From contig NZ_CP126095.1 in the NCBI RefSeq assembly GCF_030123105.1, positions 2,480,001 through 2,544,000 on the forward strand: 64,000 nucleotides of DNA, given 5' to 3'. The position numbers were made by a program, and so were the translations under genes. The DNA is from Paenibacillus sp. G2S3 (GTDB taxonomy: Bacteria; Bacillota; Bacilli; Paenibacillales; Paenibacillaceae). Each line of letters opens with the position of its first letter. Position 1 is the first letter of the stretch. Below the pieces are notes generated by a model that searched no databases, was not told the origin of the DNA, and saw only the letters and a list, made by a program, of their open reading frames with translations. This document shows positions 26,603 to 35,573 of this stretch, one piece after another.

Positions 26603-28486
26603 ATGATGAACAAGGAGAAATCATTTTCTCGGATTGGCGATAATCCGCTGAAGACCCGTGAGGATCTGGTGATCGCCCTTGAGCAGCTTACAGATCCGCT
26701 TCGGCCGCACTACAGCAGAGGCGGCGCACGACTTAAAATCGGCAAAACAGGGGCGAGCTATTCGGCAGCAACTGCTGAAATGGAAGGGTTCTCTCGGGTG
26801 TTGTGGGGTTTGGTACCCCTGCTCATTGGTGGTGGAGACAGCGAACTCTGGGACATCGTGCTGGATGGCATTCGGCATGGCACCGATCCTTCTCATGAAG
26901 AATATTGGGGAGAGGTGAAGGATTACGACCAGCATTTGGTCGAAATGGCGGTCTTCGGCTTCGCATTGGCAGCCATTCCGGAACGGATTTGGTCGCCGCT
27001 TGCTCCGAAGGAGCAGGATCAATTATACCGTTGGCTGAATCAAATAAACGCCCATCCTTGCTATGACTGCAATTGGCTGTTCTTCAACGTTCTAGTTAAT
27101 ATCGGATTCCGCAAAATCGGTCGTCCCTACGACGCAGGGCAGCTAGAAAACAATTTGAAGCGCATGGATGATTTCTATTTGGGAGAGGGCTGGTACAGCG
27201 ACGGGATTAATGGCCACAGCGATTATTACGTACCTTTTGCTATTCATTACTATGCACTGCTGTACGCAAAGCTGATGGAGCAGAAAGACCCCGAACGTTC
27301 CCGTGTGTTCAAAGAACGGGCTCGATTGTTTGCTGCCGATTTCATCGGCTGGTTCGCACCCGACGGCTCCGCACTTCCTTATGGACGTAGCTTGACTTAC
27401 CGCTTTGCCCAGTCGGCATTTTGGAGCGTCATTGCCTATGCAGATGTTGAAGGATTTCCCGCTGGCGTGGTAAAAGGTCTGGTGCTGCGAAATCTGCGTT
27501 GGTGGTTCAGCCAGCCGATTGTTGACCCCGATGGCGTACTGACCATCGGGTATACTTACCCGAATCTGGTCATGGCGGAGAATTACAATGCTCCCGGTTC
27601 TCCGTACTGGGCGTTAAAGACTTTCCTGCCGCTGGCTCTAGGGGCGGATCATCCGTTCTGGAAGGAAGAGGAACTGCCGCTACCGGCCATTCCGGCTGTC
27701 ATGGTTCAGAAGCCTGCACATCTTGTCATCGTCCGCGAGCCCGCTTCCGGTCATGTGGCAGCCTTCAACAGCGGACATCTATACACGAATGAACATACCC
27801 ATACCTCGGCCAAATACGAAAAATTCGTGTATTCAACAGGCTTCGGCTTCAGCGTGCCCCGCTCCGAATGGGGGCTCTCCCAAGGAGCGTTCGACTCTAT
27901 GCTTGCGCTGAGCGAGCGCGGAGACAACTTATACCGGGTACGACGCCAGAATATAGAGTCTGAGATTATAGACAACGTCCTTCGTTCCGCCTGGAAACCG
28001 TGGGCCAATGTCGAGGTTCAGACTTTGGTTATCGCCGGACTCCCTTGGCATATTCGGATTCATCGAGTGGAAACTGGACGGTCGCTGGATACCGCGGAGG
28101 GTGGATTCGCACTTGGCCAAGAGAATGAAATGATATCGAAGATCGATGGGGCTGGTGCGATGGCCTCCACTTCTTGGGGAACCAGTGGAATCAAGGATTT
28201 GCTAGGTTATCGGAAAGGTGAGTTGGTCTGGCCGAACGCCAATACGAACCTGCTTCACCCTCGAACAGTGCTACCGATGCTGACGACCACCCTTGAGACG
28301 GGAATTCATTGGCTCGTTTCGGCCGTCTATGGTTGTCCTTCAAAGGGGGCTTTGGATATTCAGGCTGATCAAGCTGATGAGGTCCTCAAGCATTCACCTG
28401 AGCAAGATTTGAAAGTTAAGTTCAGCGAGGGAACGTTAACCATGGTCACTCTTTCTGGGAGAGAAATCGTCCTTAATTTACAATAA
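26603..28486 (+). CDS. DUF2264 family protein, full-length form
   Basis: The 627-residue protein has an N-terminal alpha/alpha-barrel (about 20-360; NWLLFNVLVNIGF, GEGWYSDGINGHSDYY and FAPDGSALPYGRSLTYRF) and a C-terminal beta domain (about 370-620; HTSAKYEKFVYSTGFGFSV). It belongs to DUF2264, which I link to GH154. No signal peptide. Two adjacent ATG codons, 26603 and 26606, follow an AAGGG. It is the last gene of the uronate operon, followed by a terminator. It shares the barrel with the product at 22414 but adds the beta domain. Confidence 0.83.
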   Translation: MMNKEKSFSRIGDNPLKTREDLVIALEQLTDPLRPHYSRGGARLKIGKTGASYSAATAEMEGFSRVLWGLVPLLIGGGDSELWDIVLDGIRHGTDPSHEEYWGEVKDYDQHLVEMAVFGFALAAIPERIWSPLAPKEQDQLYRWLNQINAHPCYDCNWLFFNVLVNIGFRKIGRPYDAGQLENNLKRMDDFYLGEGWYSDGINGHSDYYVPFAIHYYALLYAKLMEQKDPERSRVFKERARLFAADFIGWFAPDGSALPYGRSLTYRFAQSAFWSVIAYADVEGFPAGVVKGLVLRNLRWWFSQPIVDPDGVLTIGYTYPNLVMAENYNAPGSPYWALKTFLPLALGADHPFWKEEELPLPAIPAVMVQKPAHLVIVREPASGHVAAFNSGHLYTNEHTHTSAKYEKFVYSTGFGFSVPRSEWGLSQGAFDSMLALSERGDNLYRVRRQNIESEIIDNVLRSAWKPWANVEVQTLVIAGLPWHIRIHRVETGRSLDTAEGGFALGQENEMISKIDGAGAMASTSWGTSGIKDLLGYRKGELVWPNANTNLLHPRTVLPMLTTTLETGIHWLVSAVYGCPSKGALDIQADQADEVLKHSPEQDLKVKFSEGTLTMVTLSGREIVLNLQ

Positions 28487-28523
28487 GTTATTTAAATATT
28501 TCTCATATGAATTGAAAATTCAC

Positions 28524-28569
28524 AACAACAGCCCTGATGCAGTACTACTGCATTAGGGCTATTGTTTTT
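28524..28569 (+). terminator. Intrinsic terminator of the uronate operon
   Basis: A stem with arms aacaacagccctgatgcag and ctgcattagggctattgtt (one bulge and one G-T pair) is followed by TTTT. Confidence 0.85.
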
Positions 28570-28763
28570 AAGTGAATATTTATGATTTTATCTTTTAATT
28601 ATTGAGTTTTTTATCAAATGTTTTCTTAGATGGACAATTATGCTATAGTTCACTATCTAGTCATTTACAGAAGTATTGATTTATCAGACGATGGATAAAC
28701 TGACTTTTGGCAAAACTAGAAATACCGACATCTTTAGAAAGATAAGAAAGGCAGGAATTCCTT

Positions 28764-30218
28764 ATGGACAACGGCAGTCTGGTCACGTGGATACTTTCAT
28801 TTGTTATGATTATAAACATATTGCTCTCTGCTGGTTTTTTATTTTTTGAGAGGAGAGATATTGGTTATACTTGGGCATGGCTTATGGTTTTTTATTTCAT
28901 TCCCATTTTGGGCTTTATTATTTATCTCTTTCTTGGTCGTAATTTAGCAAAAAAGAATTTCTTTGGCCTTTCTGTTGAAGAAAGGAAATATCTACAATCC
29001 GCTGTAGATCATCAATTAGCCACATTGAAGGATACGCGCGAGGATCTGAATCCTTTACTCACGAAATATGCTGATTTGATCCATATGAATCTTGTTTCAT
29101 CGAATGCGTTAATGACAACAGATAACGAGATATTTATTTTTAGCGATGGTAAACAAAAGTTTGATTCTTTATTTAATGATATTAGAAATGCCAAAAAAGA
29201 GGTCAACATTCAATATTACATCATCCAGCCTGACGATTTAGGGACAAAATTAAGAGATGAATTAACCAAAAAAGCCAAAGAAGGCGTAAAAGTGAGAGTC
29301 CTCTATGACGAAATCGGCTCCAAGAGACTTTCTCTTAAGTTTTTTAAAGAACTACTTTCTTCTGGTGGAGAGGTAGAGGTATTCTTTCCTTCATTGCTTA
29401 GGCCGATAAATTTTCGAATGAATAATCGAAATCATAGAAAACTATGTATCATTGATGGGGAAATTGCTTATATTGGTGGATTTAATGTAGGAAATGAGTA
29501 TTTAGGGATTGATAAAAAGTTTGGCTATTGGCGGGATACACATTTTAGAATGAAGGGAGGTTCCGTTAATCAAATTCAAGGCAGGTTTCTTCTGGATTGG
29601 AAACATGCCCGGAAACACGAGCAGGTAAGCTTCGATCAATTTTCCTTTACTACTGGAAGTCATGCCGGATCAAGTCCCGCTCAAATTGTGTCTAGTGGTC
29701 CTAACTCGCTAGTTGAGCATCTGAAAAACATGTATATTAAGCTGATCTTGAACGCCAAGCGGAGTGTGTATATTCAGACGCCATACTTCATTCCAGATAG
29801 CAGTTTTATGGATGCATGTAAAATTGCACTCCTATCCGGTGTGGATGTACGGATTATGATTCCAAATAAGCCTGATCACCCTTTTGTATACTGGGCAACT
29901 TGGGCGTATGCAGGTGAATTATTGAATTATGGAGCGAAAATTCTGTTATATGAAAATGGTTTCTTGCATGCCAAGACGATTGTGGTAGATGAAGAAGTAG
30001 CGTCCGTAGGGACAATGAACATTGATTCCCGGAGCTTTAGACTCAATTTCGAAGTTAATGCAATTGTTTATGATGAGCAAGTTGCTAAACAGCTTCAAGA
30101 ATTGTTTCAGGAAGATAGCCAGTTAAGTACAGAGCTTACCCCTGAGCGTTATAGAGAAAGGTCCCTTATAATCAAATTTAAAGAGGGGATTTCTCGTCTT
30201 TTTTCGTCTATCCTCTGA
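28764..30218 (+). CDS. cls: Cardiolipin synthase
   Basis: The 484-residue protein has two N-terminal membrane helices (about 5-60) and two phospholipase-D HKD motifs: His224 in NHRKLCIIDG and His402 in LHAKTIVVDEE, each followed by a GG or GT strand (IGGFNVGNEY, VGTMNIDSRSF). It joins two phosphatidylglycerol molecules into cardiolipin and glycerol at the cytoplasmic membrane. Length and order are normal for bacterial Cls. The gene is monocistronic, AT-rich compared with the preceding operon, and shows no functional link to it. Confidence 0.94.
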   Translation: MDNGSLVTWILSFVMIINILLSAGFLFFERRDIGYTWAWLMVFYFIPILGFIIYLFLGRNLAKKNFFGLSVEERKYLQSAVDHQLATLKDTREDLNPLLTKYADLIHMNLVSSNALMTTDNEIFIFSDGKQKFDSLFNDIRNAKKEVNIQYYIIQPDDLGTKLRDELTKKAKEGVKVRVLYDEIGSKRLSLKFFKELLSSGGEVEVFFPSLLRPINFRMNNRNHRKLCIIDGEIAYIGGFNVGNEYLGIDKKFGYWRDTHFRMKGGSVNQIQGRFLLDWKHARKHEQVSFDQFSFTTGSHAGSSPAQIVSSGPNSLVEHLKNMYIKLILNAKRSVYIQTPYFIPDSSFMDACKIALLSGVDVRIMIPNKPDHPFVYWATWAYAGELLNYGAKILLYENGFLHAKTIVVDEEVASVGTMNIDSRSFRLNFEVNAIVYDEQVAKQLQELFQEDSQLSTELTPERYRERSLIIKFKEGISRLFSSIL

Positions 30219-30240
30219 ATACACAGACCCTATACTCCGT

Positions 30241-30279
30241 ACAAAAAGCGAGCTGTGGACTTGTAAATTCACAGTTCGC
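30241..30279 (-). terminator. Intrinsic terminator of the ATP-grasp gene
   Basis: GCGAGCTGTG (30248-30257) pairs with CACAGTTCGC (30270-30279) with one G-T pair. On the minus strand TTTTTGT follows. It starts 25 bases after the ATP-grasp stop. Confidence 0.8.
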
Positions 30280-30304
30280 CGCGGCACATGGATTCTACTA
30301 TGCT

Positions 30305-31093
30305 TCACACCATCCCTTGTTTTGATTTCACACACTTTAGATTGTATGTGCGACCGTATACTTTTGCATATCTGACAATTCGGTCAATCATACGGGTGTC
30401 TTTCAGCTTAGTGAACGGGCATGGATCGGGTGCTGTATTCACTTCCAAAATCCATGACTTAAGACGTTGATCTAAGGCAATATCCACACCGATTTCCTGA
30501 AGGCCAGGATAGACAGTGCTAAGCTGCCTGGCAGACTTGACTCCAATTTGCTTCAGGGATCGGATGAATATTTTACAATTCTCTGCGCTTGTGTAGCCTT
30601 TCAATAATTCCTCCATCGGATAAATCGTTCCTCCTTGACTCCCGTTTGTAACTACTTTGCGAGGATGCGCCACGCGTCCTGCAACCCCTGTTGCTTCCCA
30701 CCCACCTTTAGAATTTCGCTGCACCATCACCCGGATATCGAAGGGGCGGCCATCGTACACCAACAGTCTGATCCCCTTTTGAACTAAATAGGACTTCCCT
30801 TGGGCTTCTCGTAAGAGAGCTTGATATGCAGTGTCGTAATTAGAGAATTTGTGTACGTGGGTACCGGACTGATAGCTGTATTGTGCACGAGCAAGTTCAA
30901 CCCGTATCACGCCCTGTCCTAAAGATCCGCAGCAAGGCTTAATGTACACCATCTTATATTTTTGTAGCATCTCATAGAGCGTGTTCTTATCCATTTTTCT
31001 TGTAAGCGGGACATGTTTGTTTAACTCTTGATTTCTAACCAGCACCCTCGTCTTCGTTAGCTTATTAGATATACGACTTATCTGCTTCATCAT
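30305..31093 (-). CDS. YheC/YheD-type ATP-grasp protein
   Basis: The 262-residue protein has the ATP-grasp pattern: KMVYIKPCCGSLGQGVIRV (nucleotide-binding Lys and glycine loop, about 48-66), QKGIRLLVYDGRPFDIRVMV, and the metal site SWILEVNTAPDPCPF near residue 225. This is the YheC/YheD family, many copies of which occur in Bacillus and Paenibacillus and some of which are spore-coat associated. ATP-grasp enzymes join a carboxylate to an amine or thiol. The start at 31093 (or the next ATG at 31090) follows GGAGGG. It diverges from the AMP-ligase/SbnA fusion across 164 bases, so a role in the same pathway is possible but unproven. Confidence 0.85.
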   Translation of the reverse strand: MMKQISRISNKLTKTRVLVRNQELNKHVPLTRKMDKNTLYEMLQKYKMVYIKPCCGSLGQGVIRVELARAQYSYQSGTHVHKFSNYDTAYQALLREAQGKSYLVQKGIRLLVYDGRPFDIRVMVQRNSKGGWEATGVAGRVAHPRKVVTNGSQGGTIYPMEELLKGYTSAENCKIFIRSLKQIGVKSARQLSTVYPGLQEIGVDIALDQRLKSWILEVNTAPDPCPFTKLKDTRMIDRIVRYAKVYGRTYNLKCVKSKQGMV

Positions 31094-31257
31094 TTTGTCC
31101 CTCCATCTCCAAATGTCCATAGGCTATATTACGAAAATGCCGTAGCTTTTGATTGGGCAACCATCGAATCGCAGAACACTATGAAAGAATTCTACATATG
31201 ATTATTGTAGGTATTCATCTACGGGCTGCAGCATGCGGTCAACAGGAGGCGGCCATC

Positions 31258-33471
31258 ATGCTGCTCGACAAAGACAAATTGCAGGATAAGTTGCTTGAAG
31301 TAATTGAGGTGTTTCCCTGGTATAAGGGGCTAATCAGCGGCGAAAGAACAAATTATAGCTTAGAGACGCTCCCGCTTATGACGTCCACAACGCTAGATAC
31401 CTATTATTATAATCAACCCATTGATCCTTCTTTGACCATATACAGGACATCGGGTACAAGCTCAGGCCGTCGAAAAGCCATACTTTACTCTAAGGAAGAC
31501 GATAAGCACTATATAGATATTAAAACGAAGCTGTACGGTGATCTTATTGCGGGAAGCGGATGTGTTAGCGCTTTGGCGGATATGGGTACTGGGCATGCGG
31601 CGAACACTGCGCTGTTTATTTTTGAGCGGTTAGGATTGGAACATCATTCAATTCCCTTCGAATTACCGATCGAGCAGCATATTGAACAGCTTCAAACCTT
31701 CAAGCCTGACTTACTCTACACAATGCCTTCCATCCTTGATCATATCGTACATGCTACTAGAGATCCGCGTGCTTTTGGAATCCGCAAGATTATTTTGGTT
31801 GGGGAAATCGCCTCATTAGGGTGGCAACGGAATATGGCCGGTCTGTTCGGTCTTGAACCGCACGACATCATTGATACGTATGGCTCCATTGAAATGGGCA
31901 CGATTGCTTATTATTCACATGATCTTGGCAGGTATATTTTTGCTGATGGGATTTTTGCGGAAGGGATCGGGACGCAGGAGATTGGCGAAGAACTAAGTCC
32001 GCTTAGTAATGACGAAAGTGTTCTTGTGCTTACCTCAACTGTGCGCAAAATGCTACCAGCTATTCGTTTCGTTACCTATGACGTTGTTAGGGATTTTAGG
32101 TCTGTGATGATAGATGGTGTGGAGAAGCAGAGCTTTAGTTCCATCGTCAAACGAGTGGGACGGGAGCTGAAGCATGGCGAGAAAATCAGCCTGTACGATA
32201 TCGAGCAGGTTGTATACCGTCATATAGAAGATGCGATCATCCGGGTCAAAGTATGGAAGAACGCGCTGACCGTTTACATCAAAAGTAAATCTGTGGATAA
32301 CACCATTGTCCCGAAGATCAAAGAGGAAATTAGGGAATGCATTCCGGAAATCGGCATGATGATTCGAAACCATCTGCTGGACGATATTGAGGTTATTATA
32401 GTAGCCAAAGACGTGCCGATGGACAGCGGAAAGGTTAAGAACAAAAAGCTATATTACCAGAAAGATAAAGATCGCGTAGAGAGGGACTTCACTGACGGTA
32501 TTTTGTCGACTATCGGAAATACGCCATTAATCAAGCTGAAGAGCTTGTTCTATAAAAGTGAGTTTGATGTCTATGCAAAAATGGAGCTGATGAACCCGGG
32601 GGGAAGCGCAAAAGACCGTCCCGCCCTGCGGATGATCCAAGAGGCATGGAAGGAAGGAACAATAGGTCCGGGAACCACCATTATTGAATCGAGCTCTGGA
32701 AATATGGCGATCAGCTTGGCCATGATTTGCAAGTATTTAGGAATGCGTTTTATCAGCGTTATCGATCCTAGAACCACAGAAACGAATCTACAAATTCTGA
32801 AGGCGTTGGATGCCAAAATCGATTATGTGGCCAATCCCGATCCCGTAACAGGTGAGTTTCTTCCTGCTAGGCTGAACCGTGTACAGCAGTTATTGGCGGA
32901 AATACCGGGCAGCTACTGGCCGAATCAGTATGCGAATGCAAATAATTATTTAGCCCATTACCATACGACAATGAAAGAAATCGTGACTGAACTTGAACGA
33001 GTGGATTATTTATTTTGCAGCGTTAGTACATGCGGCACCATTCGGGGCCTTGGGGAATACGTAAGAGATCACGGACTTCGGACCAAGATCGTGGCTGTCG
33101 ATGCAGAGGGAAGTGCGATTTTTGGAGGCAATCAGGCAATACGGCGGTTCCCAGGGCTGGGTGCTGGTATCGTACCACCCTTCTGCAGATCAGATCTAAT
33201 CGATCATATCGTGCATGTCTCGGATTCAGATATCGTAAAAGGTTGCCGGATGTTGGCGGAGAACGAATCCATTTTGGCAGGCGCATCTTCCGGTGGGATC
33301 ATTGCTGCAGTCAAGCAGATGGAGCCAGAATTGGCTCCGGGAGCTGTCTGCGCAATCATTCTGCATGATAAGGGAGAACGCTACCTCGATACCGTATACT
33401 CTGACTCATGGATTCAGAGCCAGTTTGGACGGGAGCTTTTGACTGAAAGCGGCGATCTTCCTGAGATTTAA
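31258..33471 (+). CDS. Fused AMP-ligase (PaaK-like) and SbnA-like 2,3-diaminopropionate synthase
   Basis: About 737 residues. Residues 1-405 form an adenylate-forming domain related to phenylacetate-CoA ligases: the P-loop-like YRTSGTSSGRRKAILY, DTYGSIEMG, RFVTYDVV, and a C-terminal A10-like PMDSGKVKNKK. Residues 410-737 match SbnA of staphyloferrin B synthesis: STIGNTPLIKL, the PLP lysine Lys452 in NPGGSAKDRPA, SSSGNMAISLAM, SVSTCGTIRGLG and AGASSGG. SbnA condenses O-phosphoserine and glutamate into N-(2-amino-2-carboxyethyl)-glutamate. The start at 31258 is set by AGGAGG eight bases upstream; longer in-frame extensions lack such a site. SbnB follows after 31 bases. The fusion suggests that an acid is activated for joining to Dap or a derivative, which is inference. 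Confidence 0.85.
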   Translation: MLLDKDKLQDKLLEVIEVFPWYKGLISGERTNYSLETLPLMTSTTLDTYYYNQPIDPSLTIYRTSGTSSGRRKAILYSKEDDKHYIDIKTKLYGDLIAGSGCVSALADMGTGHAANTALFIFERLGLEHHSIPFELPIEQHIEQLQTFKPDLLYTMPSILDHIVHATRDPRAFGIRKIILVGEIASLGWQRNMAGLFGLEPHDIIDTYGSIEMGTIAYYSHDLGRYIFADGIFAEGIGTQEIGEELSPLSNDESVLVLTSTVRKMLPAIRFVTYDVVRDFRSVMIDGVEKQSFSSIVKRVGRELKHGEKISLYDIEQVVYRHIEDAIIRVKVWKNALTVYIKSKSVDNTIVPKIKEEIRECIPEIGMMIRNHLLDDIEVIIVAKDVPMDSGKVKNKKLYYQKDKDRVERDFTDGILSTIGNTPLIKLKSLFYKSEFDVYAKMELMNPGGSAKDRPALRMIQEAWKEGTIGPGTTIIESSSGNMAISLAMICKYLGMRFISVIDPRTTETNLQILKALDAKIDYVANPDPVTGEFLPARLNRVQQLLAEIPGSYWPNQYANANNYLAHYHTTMKEIVTELERVDYLFCSVSTCGTIRGLGEYVRDHGLRTKIVAVDAEGSAIFGGNQAIRRFPGLGAGIVPPFCRSDLIDHIVHVSDSDIVKGCRMLAENESILAGASSGGIIAAVKQMEPELAPGAVCAIILHDKGERYLDTVYSDSWIQSQFGRELLTESGDLPEI

Positions 33472-33502
33472 GAAAGGATATGTTTCATAAGGAGGTGACG
33501 GT

Positions 33503-34468
33503 ATGCTGTACTTAAATGATCGAGATATACGGGCAGTAGGTGTTGATTGGCCTGACCTTGTGGAGTCGGTAGAAACTGCAGTAGGTATCATCGATTCAGG
33601 TGATTACGCGCAGCCGGTAAAGCCTTATCTCAGGTATAAGAATCCTCAAAACCGGATTATTGCAATGCCCGCGTACGTAGGGGGAAAGGTGAATACTGCA
33701 GGGATCAAATGGATTTCTAGCTTTCCGAATAATATTTTGACTGGTCGTCCCCGTGCACATAGCATTATTGTATTGAATGACCACAGTACAGGGCAGCCTT
33801 CAGCCGTCCTGAACTCACCACTCCCCAGCATCGTAAGGACGGCTTCCATCAGCGGACTGATGATCCGTTACTATATGCAGGCGCGGTCGTTGGAACAGAT
33901 TCATCTCGGTATTATCGGCTGGGGCCCGATTGGCCAGTATCATTGTCAAATGGTTACGGCTCTGTATGGAGATCGAATCGAACGTATCCGTATTTACGAT
34001 ATCAAGGGAGTAGATTTGTCAGGATTCTCATCTTTATACAGTGATAGAATAGAAGTGGCAGAGACATGGGCGGATGTTTATCAGCATTCTAATATCTTCA
34101 TTACTTGTACCGTATCAGAACATCGGTATATCGATCTCCCCCCTGAAAAGGGTAGCCTTCTGCTGAATGTTTCACTTCGTGATTATAAGCCGAAGGCTTT
34201 AGCTTCGGTAAAAGCCATCATTGTCGACGATTGGGATGAAGTGTGCCGTGAGAATACGGACATTGAGCAGCTTCATCTGAAACAGGGGCTAACTCGTGAC
34301 GGCACTCGACGGATTACCGATGTCGTCTTTCGCCACAGCCTAGCTGAATTCAGCGAAGATGAACCGATCTTCTTCTGCCCGATGGGGATGGCCGTCTTCG
34401 ATATTGCTACAGCGGTGTATTATGTGAAGCAAGCGAGGGAAAAAGGGATAGGAACTGAGCTGGAGTAG
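33503..34468 (+). CDS. sbnB: SbnB-like N-(2-amino-2-carboxyethyl)-glutamate dehydrogenase
   Basis: The 321-residue protein belongs to the ornithine cyclodeaminase/mu-crystallin family. It has an N-terminal substrate part (KWISSFPNN, and SPLPSIVRTASISGL) and an NAD-binding Rossmann domain starting LGIIGWGPIGQYHC (about 134-147). Next to an SbnA domain it is best read as SbnB, which oxidises the SbnA product with NAD+ to release L-2,3-diaminopropionate and 2-oxoglutarate. An ideal AAGGAGGTGA precedes the ATG, and the gene is 31 bases after the fusion gene, forming a two-gene operon that ends at a terminator. If it is only an ornithine-cyclodeaminase-like enzyme, the pairing would be coincidental, which I consider unlikely. 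Confidence 0.83.
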   Translation: MLYLNDRDIRAVGVDWPDLVESVETAVGIIDSGDYAQPVKPYLRYKNPQNRIIAMPAYVGGKVNTAGIKWISSFPNNILTGRPRAHSIIVLNDHSTGQPSAVLNSPLPSIVRTASISGLMIRYYMQARSLEQIHLGIIGWGPIGQYHCQMVTALYGDRIERIRIYDIKGVDLSGFSSLYSDRIEVAETWADVYQHSNIFITCTVSEHRYIDLPPEKGSLLLNVSLRDYKPKALASVKAIIVDDWDEVCRENTDIEQLHLKQGLTRDGTRRITDVVFRHSLAEFSEDEPIFFCPMGMAVFDIATAVYYVKQAREKGIGTELE

Positions 34469-34510
34469 GAGAAGCAAGAATGAGAGCAATTCTGTCCATA
34501 TAACAGTGAA

Positions 34511-34534
34511 AACCCGCTTATTGAGCGGGTTATT
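34511..34534. terminator. Terminator between sbnB and the LysR gene
   Basis: AACCCGCT (34511-34518) and AGCGGGTT (34524-34531) form a stem with a 5-base loop between convergent genes. The T-run is interrupted (ttattatt). Confidence 0.7.
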
Positions 34535-34540
34535 ATTATG

Positions 34541-35422
34541 TTATGAATGATAGGTATCTTTAATAAATTGAATAAAATGTGCAGTGGCTGAGCTGAATAG
34601 CTTATTTTTTTTCCAAGCCAATACATGACTTGTAGTTCGTTCAGGTTCAAATGGAACAAAACAGGTACGATCACTTTCCCGGATAGAATATGAGCCACTC
34701 ACACAAATGGCATAGCCAAGCTTTTGTTCTACTAGAAGCATGGCGTTTGTCAAAAGATTATGTGAGGCAAAGATACGAAGGCTCCCATTCTCGACCCCAA
34801 GCCAGCTTGCGATCTCATTTTGTACAATCGTACGTCGAGGTAGAATTAGCGGTAAAGTAAGAATATCCTGAATGCCAATAGAAGTTTTCTGGGCGAGAAG
34901 ATCATCTCGTCGCATAAGAATGCCCCACTGTTCCTGATAAGGCAAGTGAATATAATCATATTTGGCGGCTTCAATGGGCTCTAATAATATACCGATGTCG
35001 ATATTTCCTCGGTCTAGCTTCTCTCGAATATCATCCCCATCAGCACTGTACAATTCATATTGTACCTTAGGATGCCGATTGGAGAATTCCTCTAATAACT
35101 CCGGCAACGCCCGGGATACCGTGGACTCTACACAGCCGATAGAGACTACGCCACCCACCAGATCCTTTTGTTCCGCCAGATCTCTTTCTGTTTTCTCCAA
35201 TAATGAAACAATCTCTTTTGCACGTTGCTGAAATAAAAGTCCACTGTCTGTTAATGTAATCTGCCTTTTTCCCCGAGTAAACAAGCTGGTCCCCAGCTCA
35301 TCTTCCAGATCCATAAGCTGCCGGCTTAAAGTTGGCTGGGTAATGTGGAGGATTTCCGCCGCATTGGTTATATTGCCTACCTTAGCAACTGTTAAAAAAT
35401 ATCTGAGAACACGAACATCCAC
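34541..35422 (-). CDS. LysR-family transcriptional regulator
   Basis: About 293 residues: an N-terminal LysR helix-turn-helix (NAAEILHITQPTLSRQLMD; about 18-36) and a type 2 periplasmic-binding effector domain from about 85 (VSIGCVESTVSRALPELLEE). The most natural N-terminus, DVRVLRYFLTVAK, follows a GTG at 35422 with GGAAGG 12 bases upstream. An in-frame ATG at 35449 gives nine extra residues, so the start is uncertain. It diverges from the MATE exporter gene and converges with the sbnA-fusion/sbnB operon. The exporter is the probable direct target. Confidence 0.87.
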   Translation of the reverse strand: MDVRVLRYFLTVAKVGNITNAAEILHITQPTLSRQLMDLEDELGTSLFTRGKRQITLTDSGLLFQQRAKEIVSLLEKTERDLAEQKDLVGGVVSIGCVESTVSRALPELLEEFSNRHPKVQYELYSADGDDIREKLDRGNIDIGILLEPIEAAKYDYIHLPYQEQWGILMRRDDLLAQKTSIGIQDILTLPLILPRRTIVQNEIASWLGVENGSLRIFASHNLLTNAMLLVEQKLGYAICVSGSYSIRESDRTCFVPFEPERTTSHVLAWKKNKLFSSATAHFIQFIKDTYHS

Positions 35423-35573
35423 TATTTTAAACATCCTTCCATAATACATCTGATAGATTGGACTTCTAAACCATACATATTAGGCATGATAAGCGATTTA
35501 ACATAGGTATTAGATATTTTTCACTTTTGAATTTACCATAGATTTAAAACCATTACAAAACGGGGTTAAACAA

